Shown piece by piece: positions 53,453-62,235 of a stretch of DNA of 64,000 bases. The DNA is from Deltaproteobacteria bacterium (GTDB taxonomy: Bacteria > Myxococcota_A > Polyangia > Polyangiales > Sandaracinaceae): positions 1 to 64,000 of the forward strand of contig JAFLCL010000004.1 in NCBI GenBank assembly GCA_017303575.1, in the 5' to 3' direction. Both the position numbers and the translations under genes were made by a program. The stretch's first letter is position 1. Each line of letters begins with the position of its first letter. The notes below the pieces were generated by a model. It made no database searches. It was not told where the DNA came from and saw nothing but the letters and a program-made list of their open reading frames with translations.

Positions 53453-54582
53453 CACGTGACCCTCGTGCGCACGTCGGGCTCGATCGCGACGCCGAGCGCG
53501 ATGCCCGCGCCCACGATCACCGCGCCCGCGATCGCGATCCAGAGCTCGGGGCGCTCGTACAGCTCGGGCTCGGGGGCCACGAGCGAGCCACGCACGAGCA
53601 CGTCTTGGAGCAGCCCGCGTAGATCCCACTGCTCACGCCCCACGCGCTCGGCGCGCACCACGGTCCCCGCAACGGCGTCGTCCTCCAGCGTCACCAGCGC
53701 AGCGCGGGTGCGATCGGCGTCGCGAGAGACGAGCACGAGCGCACGGCTGCGCAGCGAGACCACCAAGAGCGAGAGCGACACGTCGTCGTCGAGCGCCCTT
53801 CCCTCGCCGCGACGGTCCGCGAGCGCGCGCGACGCGGCCTCGGGCTGGCTGCGGGCGAGCGCCAGGGTGATCGGCGCTGTTGCCTCGCTCTCCGTCACGT
53901 CGATCGACACGTCCTGCGAGGCGAACGTGGGCAAGGACACCCTGACGAGGTGGCGTCCTGGAACGAGCAGCGGCGCGCACGGTGTGAGCTCGTCGCGGAC
54001 CCGGCCGTCGATCGCGACCCGAGCGCCCGGAGGCGTCGTCTCGATCGCGATCGCGACGCGGGCCGAGGCAGCGGCCGCGCGATGTGCATCACGCAGCATC
54101 GTCTCGGCGATCGCGTTCGCGGCGCCGAGATCGTCGGGCAACGGGAGCTCGCGCGACGCGTGCTCGCGCGCCACAGCGCGTGCTTCGTCCTCGTGACCGA
54201 GCGCGCGCAGACACGCCATGCGCCAGAAGAGGGCTCGGCTCGGCGTGACGAGATCGCCCAGTCGAAGCGACGCCTCGAGGCGCTCGGGAGACGGCAGTGA
54301 TGCGAGACAGGCCTCGAGCTCGCCGTCGTCGTAGGCGCGCCGTACGGCGGAGACATCGACGGAGTCGAGCGCGTCGAGCGGTGGCGCTGGCGGTACGTCG
54401 AGCACCGCGAGCTCGACCTCGAGGTGCGCCGCGGCACGCTCGATCTCCGTCCGCGCGCGAGCGACCTCGTCGCCCTGCGCCTCGAGCACGAGCGGCACGT
54501 GCACGCGCGCCACGCTCGCGGCCGCACAGCCCGCGAGGGCGGACACGAAGGACGCGACGACGACGAGCCACGCGGAGCGCAT
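53449..54582 (-). CDS. PEGA-domain lipoprotein
   Basis: 377 residues. Lipobox ALAGC. A helical part (TPR-like, EACLASLPSPERLEASLRLG) is followed by a PEGA domain (AIETTPPGARVAIDGRV through LLVPGRHLVRV, ~195-240) and a C-terminal transmembrane helix (~350-370). PEGA proteins are usually envelope-associated. A TAGCTT hexamer is 9 nt before the ATG. Confidence 0.75.
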   Translation of the reverse strand: MRSAWLVVVASFVSALAGCAAASVARVHVPLVLEAQGDEVARARTEIERAAAHLEVELAVLDVPPAPPLDALDSVDVSAVRRAYDDGELEACLASLPSPERLEASLRLGDLVTPSRALFWRMACLRALGHEDEARAVAREHASRELPLPDDLGAANAIAETMLRDAHRAAAASARVAIAIETTPPGARVAIDGRVRDELTPCAPLLVPGRHLVRVSLPTFASQDVSIDVTESEATAPITLALARSQPEAASRALADRRGEGRALDDDVSLSLLVVSLRSRALVLVSRDADRTRAALVTLEDDAVAGTVVRAERVGREQWDLRGLLQDVLVRGSLVAPEPELYERPELWIAIAGAVIVGAGIALGVAIEPDVRTRVTW

Positions 54583-54645
54583 GCCCCAGGGAAGCTAGTC
54601 CCCGGGCCGACACCGTGTCGACGACGCAACGCGCGGCTTCGGAGG

Positions 54646-56262
54646 TCACACGCCCGTGGGCGCGGCGGGCGGCGGGTACCTTCGGCAGCTCGGATCGACG
54701 CGAGAGTCGTCGCAGACGGGGCCGCTCGGATCGACGAGCGCGCACTCGAAGATCTGGCGAGTCGCGCGGTACGTGCACACTTCGCCCGCGCCACAACCGA
54801 GCACGCGGCAGTTCTGGCGGCAGTCGCCTTCGAATGCGACGGCTGCGTCCGACCGGATCGCGTCGCAGGCCGAGGGGTACGTCGCGCCGTCGCACCCGCA
54901 CACGGGGGCTGCCGCGAAGCCGGCCGCGGTGCGGCAGCTCGAGGGCGGGCGCTCACAGACGCCGACCGCGCCGCAGGTTCCGGCAGGGCGCGCGCAGTAC
55001 GTGTCGCCGTCGCAGGTGACGGTGTCGGCGGTGCCGCACGCGTAGCCGAGCGTGGACACGGTGAGCGACGCCGTGACCGTGCCGCGGGTGCGGAGCTGCG
55101 CCCCGCGCACCACCAGCACGTACGAGCCCGCCGCGGGGAGCGAGACGGCGATGCGGTACAGGTGATTCGTCTCGTCGCCACCGGGCTCCCACGCGACCCA
55201 GGCCGCACCCGTCGGGAGTCCTTCGGGCGTCGCGCGGTAGAGGCTCACGGTGAGCGCGGGCGCGAGCTCGTGGTAGACGGCCTCGTAGCGCACGTCGAAG
55301 ACGACCGGGGCGCGTGCCGCACGGTTCTCGAAGCGCCACGCGAGAAAGCGCGAGGTCGACGAGAACGACGCGCGCTGCGGCAGGCTGGGCAGGAGCGTTC
55401 CGACCTGCGTGGGTTGCGCCGCCGAATCGCGCGCCGCGGTGACCGGTCCGACGAGAGGACGACACGTGCCCGTGTAGGCGACGCCTCCGCCGTTCCTCAT
55501 GGCTTCGAAGGTGCTCGGGTACGTACCCGCATCGCATCCGCACGCGTACGCGCTCTCGGGCACCGTCGCGTAGGTCCCGCCGCGATCGGCGGGCAACGGC
55601 TCACACACACCCGCCGCCCCGCACGCCGAGCGCACGCAGTACGTGCTCTCGTCGCAGACCGCGCTGTCCGGCGTACCGCAGGCGAGGCCTCGCGTCGGCA
55701 GCGACACGGTGAGCTGGACGCTGCCGGACGTCGCGTAGTCCAGCGCGCGAAGCACCACCACGTACCGACCGACCTGCGCGAGGCCGAGCTCGAGCCGAGG
55801 CGTCGACACCACCTGGCCCGGAAGCTCGCGATCCGGGACCGAACGCGCGCTCGCGACGGGGGCGCCCGTCGGCAGTCCGCCCGCGGTCGCGCGGTAGACA
55901 GTGACGACGAGATCCATCGGCCGCTGCGCGACGCCGACTCCATCGTGCGCGTGCACGACCACGTGCTCACGCGGCGAGCGCGTCTCGAACGTCCAGGAGA
56001 GGTGCATCGATCGCGGGCTGAACGAGCCCGTCACCGTCTGCCCTGCGAGGACGACACCCATGCGCGTGGGACGCAGCTCGGAGTCGGGACCGGCCACGAG
56101 CGCGGCCTCCGCGGACGCCGCAGGCTCACGCGCGGACATCGGCGCGCAGCCGATCGATGCGAGGGCCGTGACCACCGCCGCGAGCCCGAAGATCACGGGG
56201 AGTCGCGGCGTGCCGTGCTCGGGGCGCGTCGGAGGCTGGGTTCGGTGGGACGTCGTGGTCAT
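54646..56262 (-). CDS. Lipoprotein with duplicated beta-sandwich plus Kazal-like modules
   Basis: About 538 residues. Lipobox ASIGC. Two ~230-residue repeats follow, each with a beta-sandwich (MHLSWTFETR / FLAWRFENRA, LVVTVYRATAGGLPTGA / LTVSLYRATPEGLPTGA, GRYVVVLRA / GSYVLVVRG) and a Cys-rich unit resembling Kazal inhibitors (CGCDAGTYPSTFEAM / CGCDGATYPSACDAI). A final Cys segment (CRVLGCGAGEVC) ends the chain. Kazal domains often inhibit serine proteases; here that is inferred. The ATG at 56262 is taken as start. Confidence 0.75.
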   Translation of the reverse strand: MTTTSHRTQPPTRPEHGTPRLPVIFGLAAVVTALASIGCAPMSAREPAASAEAALVAGPDSELRPTRMGVVLAGQTVTGSFSPRSMHLSWTFETRSPREHVVVHAHDGVGVAQRPMDLVVTVYRATAGGLPTGAPVASARSVPDRELPGQVVSTPRLELGLAQVGRYVVVLRALDYATSGSVQLTVSLPTRGLACGTPDSAVCDESTYCVRSACGAAGVCEPLPADRGGTYATVPESAYACGCDAGTYPSTFEAMRNGGGVAYTGTCRPLVGPVTAARDSAAQPTQVGTLLPSLPQRASFSSTSRFLAWRFENRAARAPVVFDVRYEAVYHELAPALTVSLYRATPEGLPTGAAWVAWEPGGDETNHLYRIAVSLPAAGSYVLVVRGAQLRTRGTVTASLTVSTLGYACGTADTVTCDGDTYCARPAGTCGAVGVCERPPSSCRTAAGFAAAPVCGCDGATYPSACDAIRSDAAVAFEGDCRQNCRVLGCGAGEVCTYRATRQIFECALVDPSGPVCDDSRVDPSCRRYPPPAAPTGV

Positions 56263-56420
56263 GCTGGTCTCGCGTTGCGTGGACGAACACCGTCCACACA
56301 CGAAGGAGTAGGCCCAGCGCGCGAAGGCCCAGGTGAGCTGGTTCACACCCTCGGGCGAATCGTCGCTGTCGCGTGCCCGATCGAACGGGGGGCGTCCGCG
56401 GTATCGTCAGCCCGCTGCTC

Positions 56421-58109
56421 GTGTCGACCAACGAGACCTTCGCTCGCTACCGGATCGGTGCTCGGCTCGGCCAGGGCGGCATGGCCGAGGTGCACGAGGC
56501 CAGCCTCGACGGCCACGATGGCTTCGTGCGCAAGGTCGCGCTCAAGCGGGTGCGGCCCGAGCTCGCGCGCGATCCCGAGCTCGTGCGGATGTTCTCGGAC
56601 GAGGCGCGCCTCGCGAGCCACCTCCACCACGGGAACCTCGTTGCGGTGCTCGACTATGGGGTGCACGAGGGCGTGCCGTTCCAGGCGCTCGAGCTCGTCG
56701 TCGGCGCGAGCCTCGAGGCGCTCCAGCTGCGCTGTGCCAGGGACGGCCTCGCGATCCCCGAGGAGCTCGCGCTCCACGTGGCCAGAGAGATCGCGCATGG
56801 CCTGGCCTACGCGCACCGGGCCAAGGACGAGAGCGGCCGCGCTCTGGGCCTCGTGCACCGCGACGTGAGCCCGGCGAACGTGCTCGTGAGCGAGGCGGGT
56901 GACGTGAAGCTCGCGGACTTCGGCATCGCGTTCGCGAAGAAGCGCGAGGTCGAGACCGCGCACGGCGTGCTCCGCGGCAAGCCGAGCTACATGGCGCCCG
57001 AGCAGGCGACCAAGGGCACGCTCGACGCGCGCACGGACGTGTTCGCGCTGGGCTGCACGCTGCACTTCGCGCTCACCGGTCGGAGCCCGCTCGAGGGCGA
57101 TGCCGTGCTGATGAAGCTGCTCGTCGGCGAGCCCGCCCCGATCGAGGAGGGACTGCCAGAAGACCTGCGTGGGCTGATCGCCCGCGCCCTCTCGCCCGAC
57201 CGACGGGAACGGTTCGCGAGCGCGGAGGCGTTCGCCGAGGAGCTCGACGCCGCGTACCGAAGGCGGAGCGAGCGCGATGGACGCGCGGCGCTGCGCGCAT
57301 GGGTCGCTCCGCTCGTGAAGCGTGCGCGCGACGAGCGAGCGAACGAGACGCGGACCGAGGCGAGCACCACCTCGCCCAGCACCACCTCGCCCAGCACCAC
57401 CTCGCCCAGCACCACCTCGCCGGCCAGCGCGCCGACCGCGTCGACGTCGCCCCGTGCATCGGCGCGCGAGGCGCCAGCGCCTCGCTCGAACACCGTGGTG
57501 TGGGTGCTCACCGCTCTCGGCACGTTGGTCATCAGCGCGATCGCGCTCGAGCTGTGGTCGCTCACGAGGCCGAGCCCCGTGGTGGCGACGACGACCGAGG
57601 TCGCGACGACGGAGGTCGAGGCCACCACCGAGGCGGAGGTCGTCGTCGACCCCGAGATCCTCGACCCCGAGATCGTCGATCCCGAAGCAGCGCTCGATCC
57701 CGAAGCAGCGCTCGACCCCGAAGCAGCGCTCGATCCCGAGCGCGCCACGACGGCCGTGATCGAAGCGACGAGCGAGCCCGAAGCGATCGCGATCCCCGTC
57801 ACCGCGCCCGCGACCACGACCGCGCGCCTCACCACCGCGGGCACGCCCACGCCGCGCAGCACCGACGATCAAGCCGCGGTGATGGGATGGGCCCGCATCG
57901 TCGCGGGCTGCGATCGCGCGCGCGACGGCGCGATCCGTATCGACGGTCGCGCGATCGGTGAGCACGTCCCGACCGCGCGGCGCCTGTCCGCGGGCACGCA
58001 CGAGGTCGTCGTCGAGACCCTCGACGGCCAGCGTTTCGACGGCACGATCGAGGTGACCGAGTTCCACACCGAGAGCCGTCCCGTGTGGTTCCGCGCCTGC
58101 AGCGAGTGA
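56421..58109 (+). CDS. Transmembrane Ser/Thr protein kinase
   Basis: About 562 residues. Kinase domain (~8-270) with Gly loop LGQGGMAEV, catalytic Lys in VALKRV (K42), HRD (146-148) and DFG (166-168), so it should be active. Then a Ser/Thr/Pro repeat (STTSP tandem), one transmembrane helix (~373-393), an acidic repeat (DPEAAL, three copies) and a C-terminal PEGA-like unit (GAIRIDGRAI through TIEVTEF). It likely senses the envelope and phosphorylates cytoplasmic targets. A TATCGT hexamer 13 nt upstream favours the GTG at 56421 over the ATG at 56373. Confidence 0.88.
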   Translation: MSTNETFARYRIGARLGQGGMAEVHEASLDGHDGFVRKVALKRVRPELARDPELVRMFSDEARLASHLHHGNLVAVLDYGVHEGVPFQALELVVGASLEALQLRCARDGLAIPEELALHVAREIAHGLAYAHRAKDESGRALGLVHRDVSPANVLVSEAGDVKLADFGIAFAKKREVETAHGVLRGKPSYMAPEQATKGTLDARTDVFALGCTLHFALTGRSPLEGDAVLMKLLVGEPAPIEEGLPEDLRGLIARALSPDRRERFASAEAFAEELDAAYRRRSERDGRAALRAWVAPLVKRARDERANETRTEASTTSPSTTSPSTTSPSTTSPASAPTASTSPRASAREAPAPRSNTVVWVLTALGTLVISAIALELWSLTRPSPVVATTTEVATTEVEATTEAEVVVDPEILDPEIVDPEAALDPEAALDPEAALDPERATTAVIEATSEPEAIAIPVTAPATTTARLTTAGTPTPRSTDDQAAVMGWARIVAGCDRARDGAIRIDGRAIGEHVPTARRLSAGTHEVVVETLDGQRFDGTIEVTEFHTESRPVWFRACSE

Positions 58110-58137
58110 TCGCCTCGCGTCGTGACGCGTCGATGAC

Positions 58138-58176
58138 TTGACGAATCGTCAGCTCATGTTAGTTGACGGTTCGTCA
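58138..58176 (+). promoter_or_regulatory. Promoter with paired operators for the TetR gene
   Basis: Two near-identical palindromes, TGACGAATCGTCA (58139-58151) and TGACGGTTCGTCA (58164-58176), have centres 25 bp apart. The first overlaps a TTGACG -35 (58138); TAGTTG (58160-58165), 16 bp downstream, is a possible -10. The second ends 4 nt before the ATG at 58181. This is the layout of an autoregulated TetR promoter. Confidence 0.75.
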
Positions 58177-58180
58177 GATC

Positions 58181-58792
58181 ATGTCGCGCCCCATCGATCA
58201 CGGTCGTCGCCTCGAGCTCGCCACGCGCGCCGCGGCCATCCTCGAGCGTGAAGGCCTCGGCCTGTCCACGGAGAAGCTCGCCGCCGAGCTCGGCCTCAAG
58301 CGGCCCACGCTCCTCTACTACCTGCCGACGCACGGCCACGTGATCGAGACCGCGCTCGTCGCGCTCATGTCGGAGCAGGCGATCGAGGTGATGGCGGCGA
58401 TCGAGGCGCACACGCACCCGATCGATCGGCTCTTCGCGCAGATGAAGGCAGTGCACGCGTTCCACGCGGGACGCGAGCACCGCATCGTGTTCCTCACCCA
58501 GGCGATCGCGACGATCGGCGGCGAGCGCGGCCGAGAGATCGTGCAGCGCGGCGTGGAGGTCTTCGCGGCGCAGCGCAAGGCCGCGGCCGATCGCGTGCGT
58601 GAGGGGATCGCGAAGGGCGAGGTCGCGCCCTGCGACGCAGACGCGCTCGTCGCCACGATGCGCGCGCTCACGGATGGCTTGATGGTGCAGCGCGTGACCG
58701 ACGACCTCGATCTGCGCGGGCCGCACCAGACCATCTGGAAGCAGCTCCTCGAGCCGCTGAAGACGAAGAAGAAGCTCACGAAGAAGAGGTGA
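58181..58792 (+). CDS. TetR family transcriptional regulator
   Basis: About 203 residues. The N-terminal helix-turn-helix (LATRAAAILEREGLGLSTEKL, AAELGLKRPTLLYYLPTHGH, ~10-52) is TetR-type; the rest is the helical ligand/dimer domain. The upstream paired palindromes suggest it represses itself and probably the downstream M81 gene, which begins only 4 bp after the TetR stop. The ATG at 58181 is preferred to the TTG at 58163, which lies inside the second operator. Confidence 0.85.
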   Translation: MSRPIDHGRRLELATRAAAILEREGLGLSTEKLAAELGLKRPTLLYYLPTHGHVIETALVALMSEQAIEVMAAIEAHTHPIDRLFAQMKAVHAFHAGREHRIVFLTQAIATIGGERGREIVQRGVEVFAAQRKAAADRVREGIAKGEVAPCDADALVATMRALTDGLMVQRVTDDLDLRGPHQTIWKQLLEPLKTKKKLTKKR

Positions 58793-58796
58793 CGAC

Positions 58797-60404
58797 ATGT
58801 TCGGCATGAAGCTCGGTCGCGGCCCACGTCCGCTCCGCATCGCCTACGGGCGCCTCTTCCACGAGGCCAACGCGCGCTCGCCCGTGCTCACGGAGCGCGC
58901 GGACTTCGATCGCATGCATCACCTCGCGGGCGACGAGCTCGCGCGTGCGTGTGGCCTTCGCGGCACCGAGCTCAAGTCGTTCATGCCGCACGCGGAGCTC
59001 ACCGGGTTTCGACAGGCCGCGCGTCTCGCGGGCAACGTCGAGACCGTGCCTCTCACGTCGGCGCTCGCAGTGCCCGGTGGGCCGCTCTCGCGCGCGTGCT
59101 GGAACGAGATGACCGGCGAGCTGCTCGACGCGCTGCGCGACGCGGGCCGACTCGATGGCGTGTACCTGGCGCTCCACGGCTCGATGGAGGTCGAGGGTCT
59201 CGACGAAGCACCCGAGGCGTGGCTGCTCCGCGAGGTGCGACGCGTCGTCGGATCGAAGGTGAAGATCGCGGTGAGCTACGACCTCCACGCGAACCTCTCG
59301 AGCGGTCTGGTCGATCCCGTCGACGTGCTCGTCGCCTACCGCACGAACCCACACTGGGATCTCGCGCCCACGGGCTTTCGTGCGGGCAACCGCCTGATCC
59401 GCGCGCTCCGCGGCGAGATCACGCCGGTGCATGCGTGGCGCAAGCTGCCGATGGTGCTCGGCGGCGGCAACACGATCGACTTCCTCGAGCCGATGCGCGG
59501 CGTGTTCCGCGCGATGCGCGCGATGGAGAAGGACCCGCGCGTCGTGTCCGCCAGCCTCTTCATGGTGCATCCGTACACGACGGCCGAGCACCTCGGCTGG
59601 GCCGTGCACGTGTGCACGAACGGCGATGCGGCGCTGGCGAACGAGCTCGTCGACGGCTTCACCGATCGCGTGTGGGAGCAGCGCAAGTCGCGTCTCCCCC
59701 CGATGCTGTCGGTGGACGAAGGCCTCGTGGCTGCGCGCAAGGTGAGGCGCGAGGGCCTGGGCCTCGGACGCTTGGGGCCGGCGATCTTCGTCGACGTGGA
59801 CGACATCGTCGGGGCTGGTGCGCCGGGCGGCAACACACGCATCGCGACAGCGTTCCTCGCGAAAGCCCGCGACCTCGTAGCCTTCGTCCCCGTGCACGAT
59901 CCTGCGCTCGTCGCCGAGCTCTGGAGCGCGCGCGAAGGATCACGTCACGACGTCGTGCTTCGCGGAACACCCGGCTACCACATGCCGCCGCTCGCGCTCG
60001 ACGTGACCGTGTCTGCGCGCTCGACGGGCGACTTCGGGCGGATGGTGCGCCTCGACGTGCGTCACGCCGAGGGCGGTGCGCTCCACCTCGTGGTCACCGA
60101 CGGACCGCCCTTGCCGATCCATCCGAGCTTCTGGCGCGCTGTCGGTCTCGACGCGCGCGCGGCCGACGTGATCGTGCAGAAGAATTTCTTCCACTACCGC
60201 CTCTTCTACGCGACGACGGCCTTCAGCCACTTCCCCGTCGCGACGGGCGGCGCGACGAGCTTCGATCAGGTCATCCACGCGCGCGGCATCGTGCCCACCG
60301 AGCCCGCGACGTCGCTCCTCGACTGGCGTGAGGCCGACCCGATCCTTCGTCGCCCCAAGCGCGCTCGCACGCCGATGGGGAGCGCATCACCCTCGAGCGC
60401 GTGA
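58797..60404 (+). CDS. M81 family (MlrC-like) metallopeptidase
   Basis: 535 residues. Peptidase M81/MlrC features: RLFHEANARSP near the N-terminus, YLALHGSMEVEGLDE, SYDLHANLSS, VAYRTNPHWD, HPYTTAEHLGW, and the C-terminal MlrC domain (FVDVDDIVGAGAPGGNTRI). Conserved His and Asp in these blocks are the likely zinc ligands. The family is known for hydrolysing linearised microcystin, but most members act on other, unknown substrates. It sits in one operon with TetR and the 60401 gene, which may form a drug- or peptide-response unit. Confidence 0.85.
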   Translation: MFGMKLGRGPRPLRIAYGRLFHEANARSPVLTERADFDRMHHLAGDELARACGLRGTELKSFMPHAELTGFRQAARLAGNVETVPLTSALAVPGGPLSRACWNEMTGELLDALRDAGRLDGVYLALHGSMEVEGLDEAPEAWLLREVRRVVGSKVKIAVSYDLHANLSSGLVDPVDVLVAYRTNPHWDLAPTGFRAGNRLIRALRGEITPVHAWRKLPMVLGGGNTIDFLEPMRGVFRAMRAMEKDPRVVSASLFMVHPYTTAEHLGWAVHVCTNGDAALANELVDGFTDRVWEQRKSRLPPMLSVDEGLVAARKVRREGLGLGRLGPAIFVDVDDIVGAGAPGGNTRIATAFLAKARDLVAFVPVHDPALVAELWSAREGSRHDVVLRGTPGYHMPPLALDVTVSARSTGDFGRMVRLDVRHAEGGALHLVVTDGPPLPIHPSFWRAVGLDARAADVIVQKNFFHYRLFYATTAFSHFPVATGGATSFDQVIHARGIVPTEPATSLLDWREADPILRRPKRARTPMGSASPSSA

Positions 60405-60991
60405 GCGGTCCCTACGACTGGTTCCTCATGCCGCACGTGCTCGACGTGCGCTGCCCGAGCTGTCGCGGGTGCGCGCGCTTCGAGCACGTCGAGGTCGTGC
60501 GCATCGCGCGCAAGATCGACCTCGATTGGTTTCGTGAGAGCGCTTGGTTCGAGGTGCGCTTCTTCCGACGACGCCACGTGGGCGAGAGCCACTGGGGTGC
60601 GCTCTACTTCGCGGGGCTCTCGGGCCCACCGACGACGACGATCCGTGATCTGCCTGTCGGCTACACGCCCGACCAGTGGGCGCATCGACGCACCTGGGAG
60701 CGCTCGCACGACCTCGACCTCGGCAGCCTCACCTGCGCGTGCGGCGTGCGCAGCAAGCACACGCTCGACTGGCCGAGCGACGCGTACTTCCAGCTCGAGC
60801 ATCGCCTCGAGGTGCTGTGGGCGTTCCATCGCGAGCACGCAGCGATGCTGCGCGAGCACATCGCGGGGACCGACCGCAGACCACGTCGCTCGCGCTATGG
60901 CGCGCTCATGCGGCGCATCCCCTCGACGTTCCTCGAGGCCAAGGCGCGCACGACCGTCGTGAGGAAGCTCGATCGGCTGCTGCGTGCGTGA
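60401..60991 (+). CDS. Protein of unknown function with Cys pairs
   Basis: 196 residues, cytoplasmic. CPSCRGCARFEH near the N-terminus and CACGVR near residue 110 could form a zinc site. The rest is rich in aromatic and basic residues (YDWFLMPHVLDV, WFEVRFFRRRHVGESHWG). Not recognised. The GTG overlaps the M81 stop as GTGA, so it is translationally coupled to the peptidase and under TetR control by inference. Confidence 0.65.
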   Translation: MSGPYDWFLMPHVLDVRCPSCRGCARFEHVEVVRIARKIDLDWFRESAWFEVRFFRRRHVGESHWGALYFAGLSGPPTTTIRDLPVGYTPDQWAHRRTWERSHDLDLGSLTCACGVRSKHTLDWPSDAYFQLEHRLEVLWAFHREHAAMLREHIAGTDRRPRRSRYGALMRRIPSTFLEAKARTTVVRKLDRLLRA

Positions 60992-61160
60992 CGCGAGACC
61001 CATGTCGGCGGACTCGGGCGGCGCCTCACGACGCCTCGTGCCGTCGGGGCCGGTCAGCATGTTCCTCTCGGCCGACCTGCGGACGCTCTACGGCGCGGTC
61101 CAACACCTCGAAGGATGAGGCCGTGATCGATCTTCATTGAGCAAGGCCGCGTCCGGGCGC

Positions 61161-61166
61161 TACGAC
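61161..61166 (+). promoter_or_regulatory. -10-like hexamer TACGAC
   Basis: TACGAC is 7 nt before the GTG at 61174. The last base deviates from TANNNT, so this is the weakest of the group. Confidence 0.35.
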
Positions 61167-61173
61167 GCGGGTC

Positions 61174-62235
61174 GTGAGCATCGTGACGCGCAAGGCCGTG
61201 GTGATCGGTGGCAGTGGGTTCGTGGGCAAGCGACTGGTCGAGATGTTGGCTGGCGACCTCGTCGAAGGTTGGCCTCGTTTCGACGCGATCGTCACCGTCG
61301 ATCGCGCGCCGTTCCGCGCCGCGTTGCCGAAGGGCGTCACCGAGGTCCGCGCCGACATCACCAAGCCCGAGCAGCTCCGGCATGCGCTCGAGGGCGCGCA
61401 CACCGTCTTTCATCTCGCGTCGGTGGTGCACGTGGGACTCGGCAAGAGCGCCGTGATCGACGAGGTGAACGTGCGCGGCACGCAGAACGTGGTGGATGCG
61501 TGTCGCGCGCTCGACGTGCCGTTCCTCGTCTACACGAGCTCCGAGGACGTGGTGCTCGATCGCGAGCCCGTCGCGGGTGGGGACGAGTCGATCGCGTATC
61601 CGTCCAAGCCCATCCACGACTACGTGCGCACCAAGATCGAGGGCGAGCGGATCGCGCTCTCCGCCAACGGCGCCGCGCTCGCAGGCGGCGGTGTGCTCCA
61701 CACCTGCGCCGTGCGACCGACGCACGTGTACGGGCCCGACGATCCGCACGCGATCCCCACAGCGCTCAAGGAGATCGCGGCCGGCAAGATGCCCATCCTC
61801 ATCGGCGATCCACGCGCGCGCTTCGACGTCGTCTACGTCGACAACGTCGTGCACGCGCACCTGCTCGCAGCCTCACGCCTGCACGACGAGACGACGCGAC
61901 CGAAGGTCGCGGGACGCGCCTACTTCGTGGGCGAGGACAACGCGATCAACTTCTTCGACTTCCTGCGTCCCTTCGCCGCGATGCACGGCGTCACCATCCC
62001 CACGCGACGCCTGCCGCGGCGGCTCGCGTTCGCGATCGCGGATCTGAATGCCCTCGTGCATCGGGCGACGGGCCTCGAGCCGACGTTCCACCGCTTCCAT
62101 CTCTACGTGATCGGACAGGACTTCTTCTTCTCCGATCGACGCGCCCGCGAGGAGCTCGGCTACGCGCCGCTCGTCCGCCCCAGCGAGGGTCTCGAGCGCA
62201 CCAAGACGTGGGTGAAGTCGCTCACGCTGCGCTGA
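61174..62235 (+). CDS. NAD(P)-dependent SDR, 3-beta-HSD/sterol dehydrogenase-like
   Basis: 353 residues. Rossmann motif GGSGFVGKRL (~12-21), then VFHLASVVHVG, catalytic Ser in YTSSEDVV, and the YxxxK pair in YVRTK (~150). The C-terminal half (RPTHVYGPDDPHAI, RFDVVYVDNVVHAH) is that of the extended SDR, 3-beta-hydroxysteroid dehydrogenase/isomerase or NSDHL group. It oxidises a hydroxyl on a sterol-like or sugar substrate. Some myxobacteria make sterols, so this could be a sterol C4-decarboxylation-type enzyme; that is inferred. Confidence 0.82.
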   Translation: MSIVTRKAVVIGGSGFVGKRLVEMLAGDLVEGWPRFDAIVTVDRAPFRAALPKGVTEVRADITKPEQLRHALEGAHTVFHLASVVHVGLGKSAVIDEVNVRGTQNVVDACRALDVPFLVYTSSEDVVLDREPVAGGDESIAYPSKPIHDYVRTKIEGERIALSANGAALAGGGVLHTCAVRPTHVYGPDDPHAIPTALKEIAAGKMPILIGDPRARFDVVYVDNVVHAHLLAASRLHDETTRPKVAGRAYFVGEDNAINFFDFLRPFAAMHGVTIPTRRLPRRLAFAIADLNALVHRATGLEPTFHRFHLYVIGQDFFFSDRRAREELGYAPLVRPSEGLERTKTWVKSLTLR

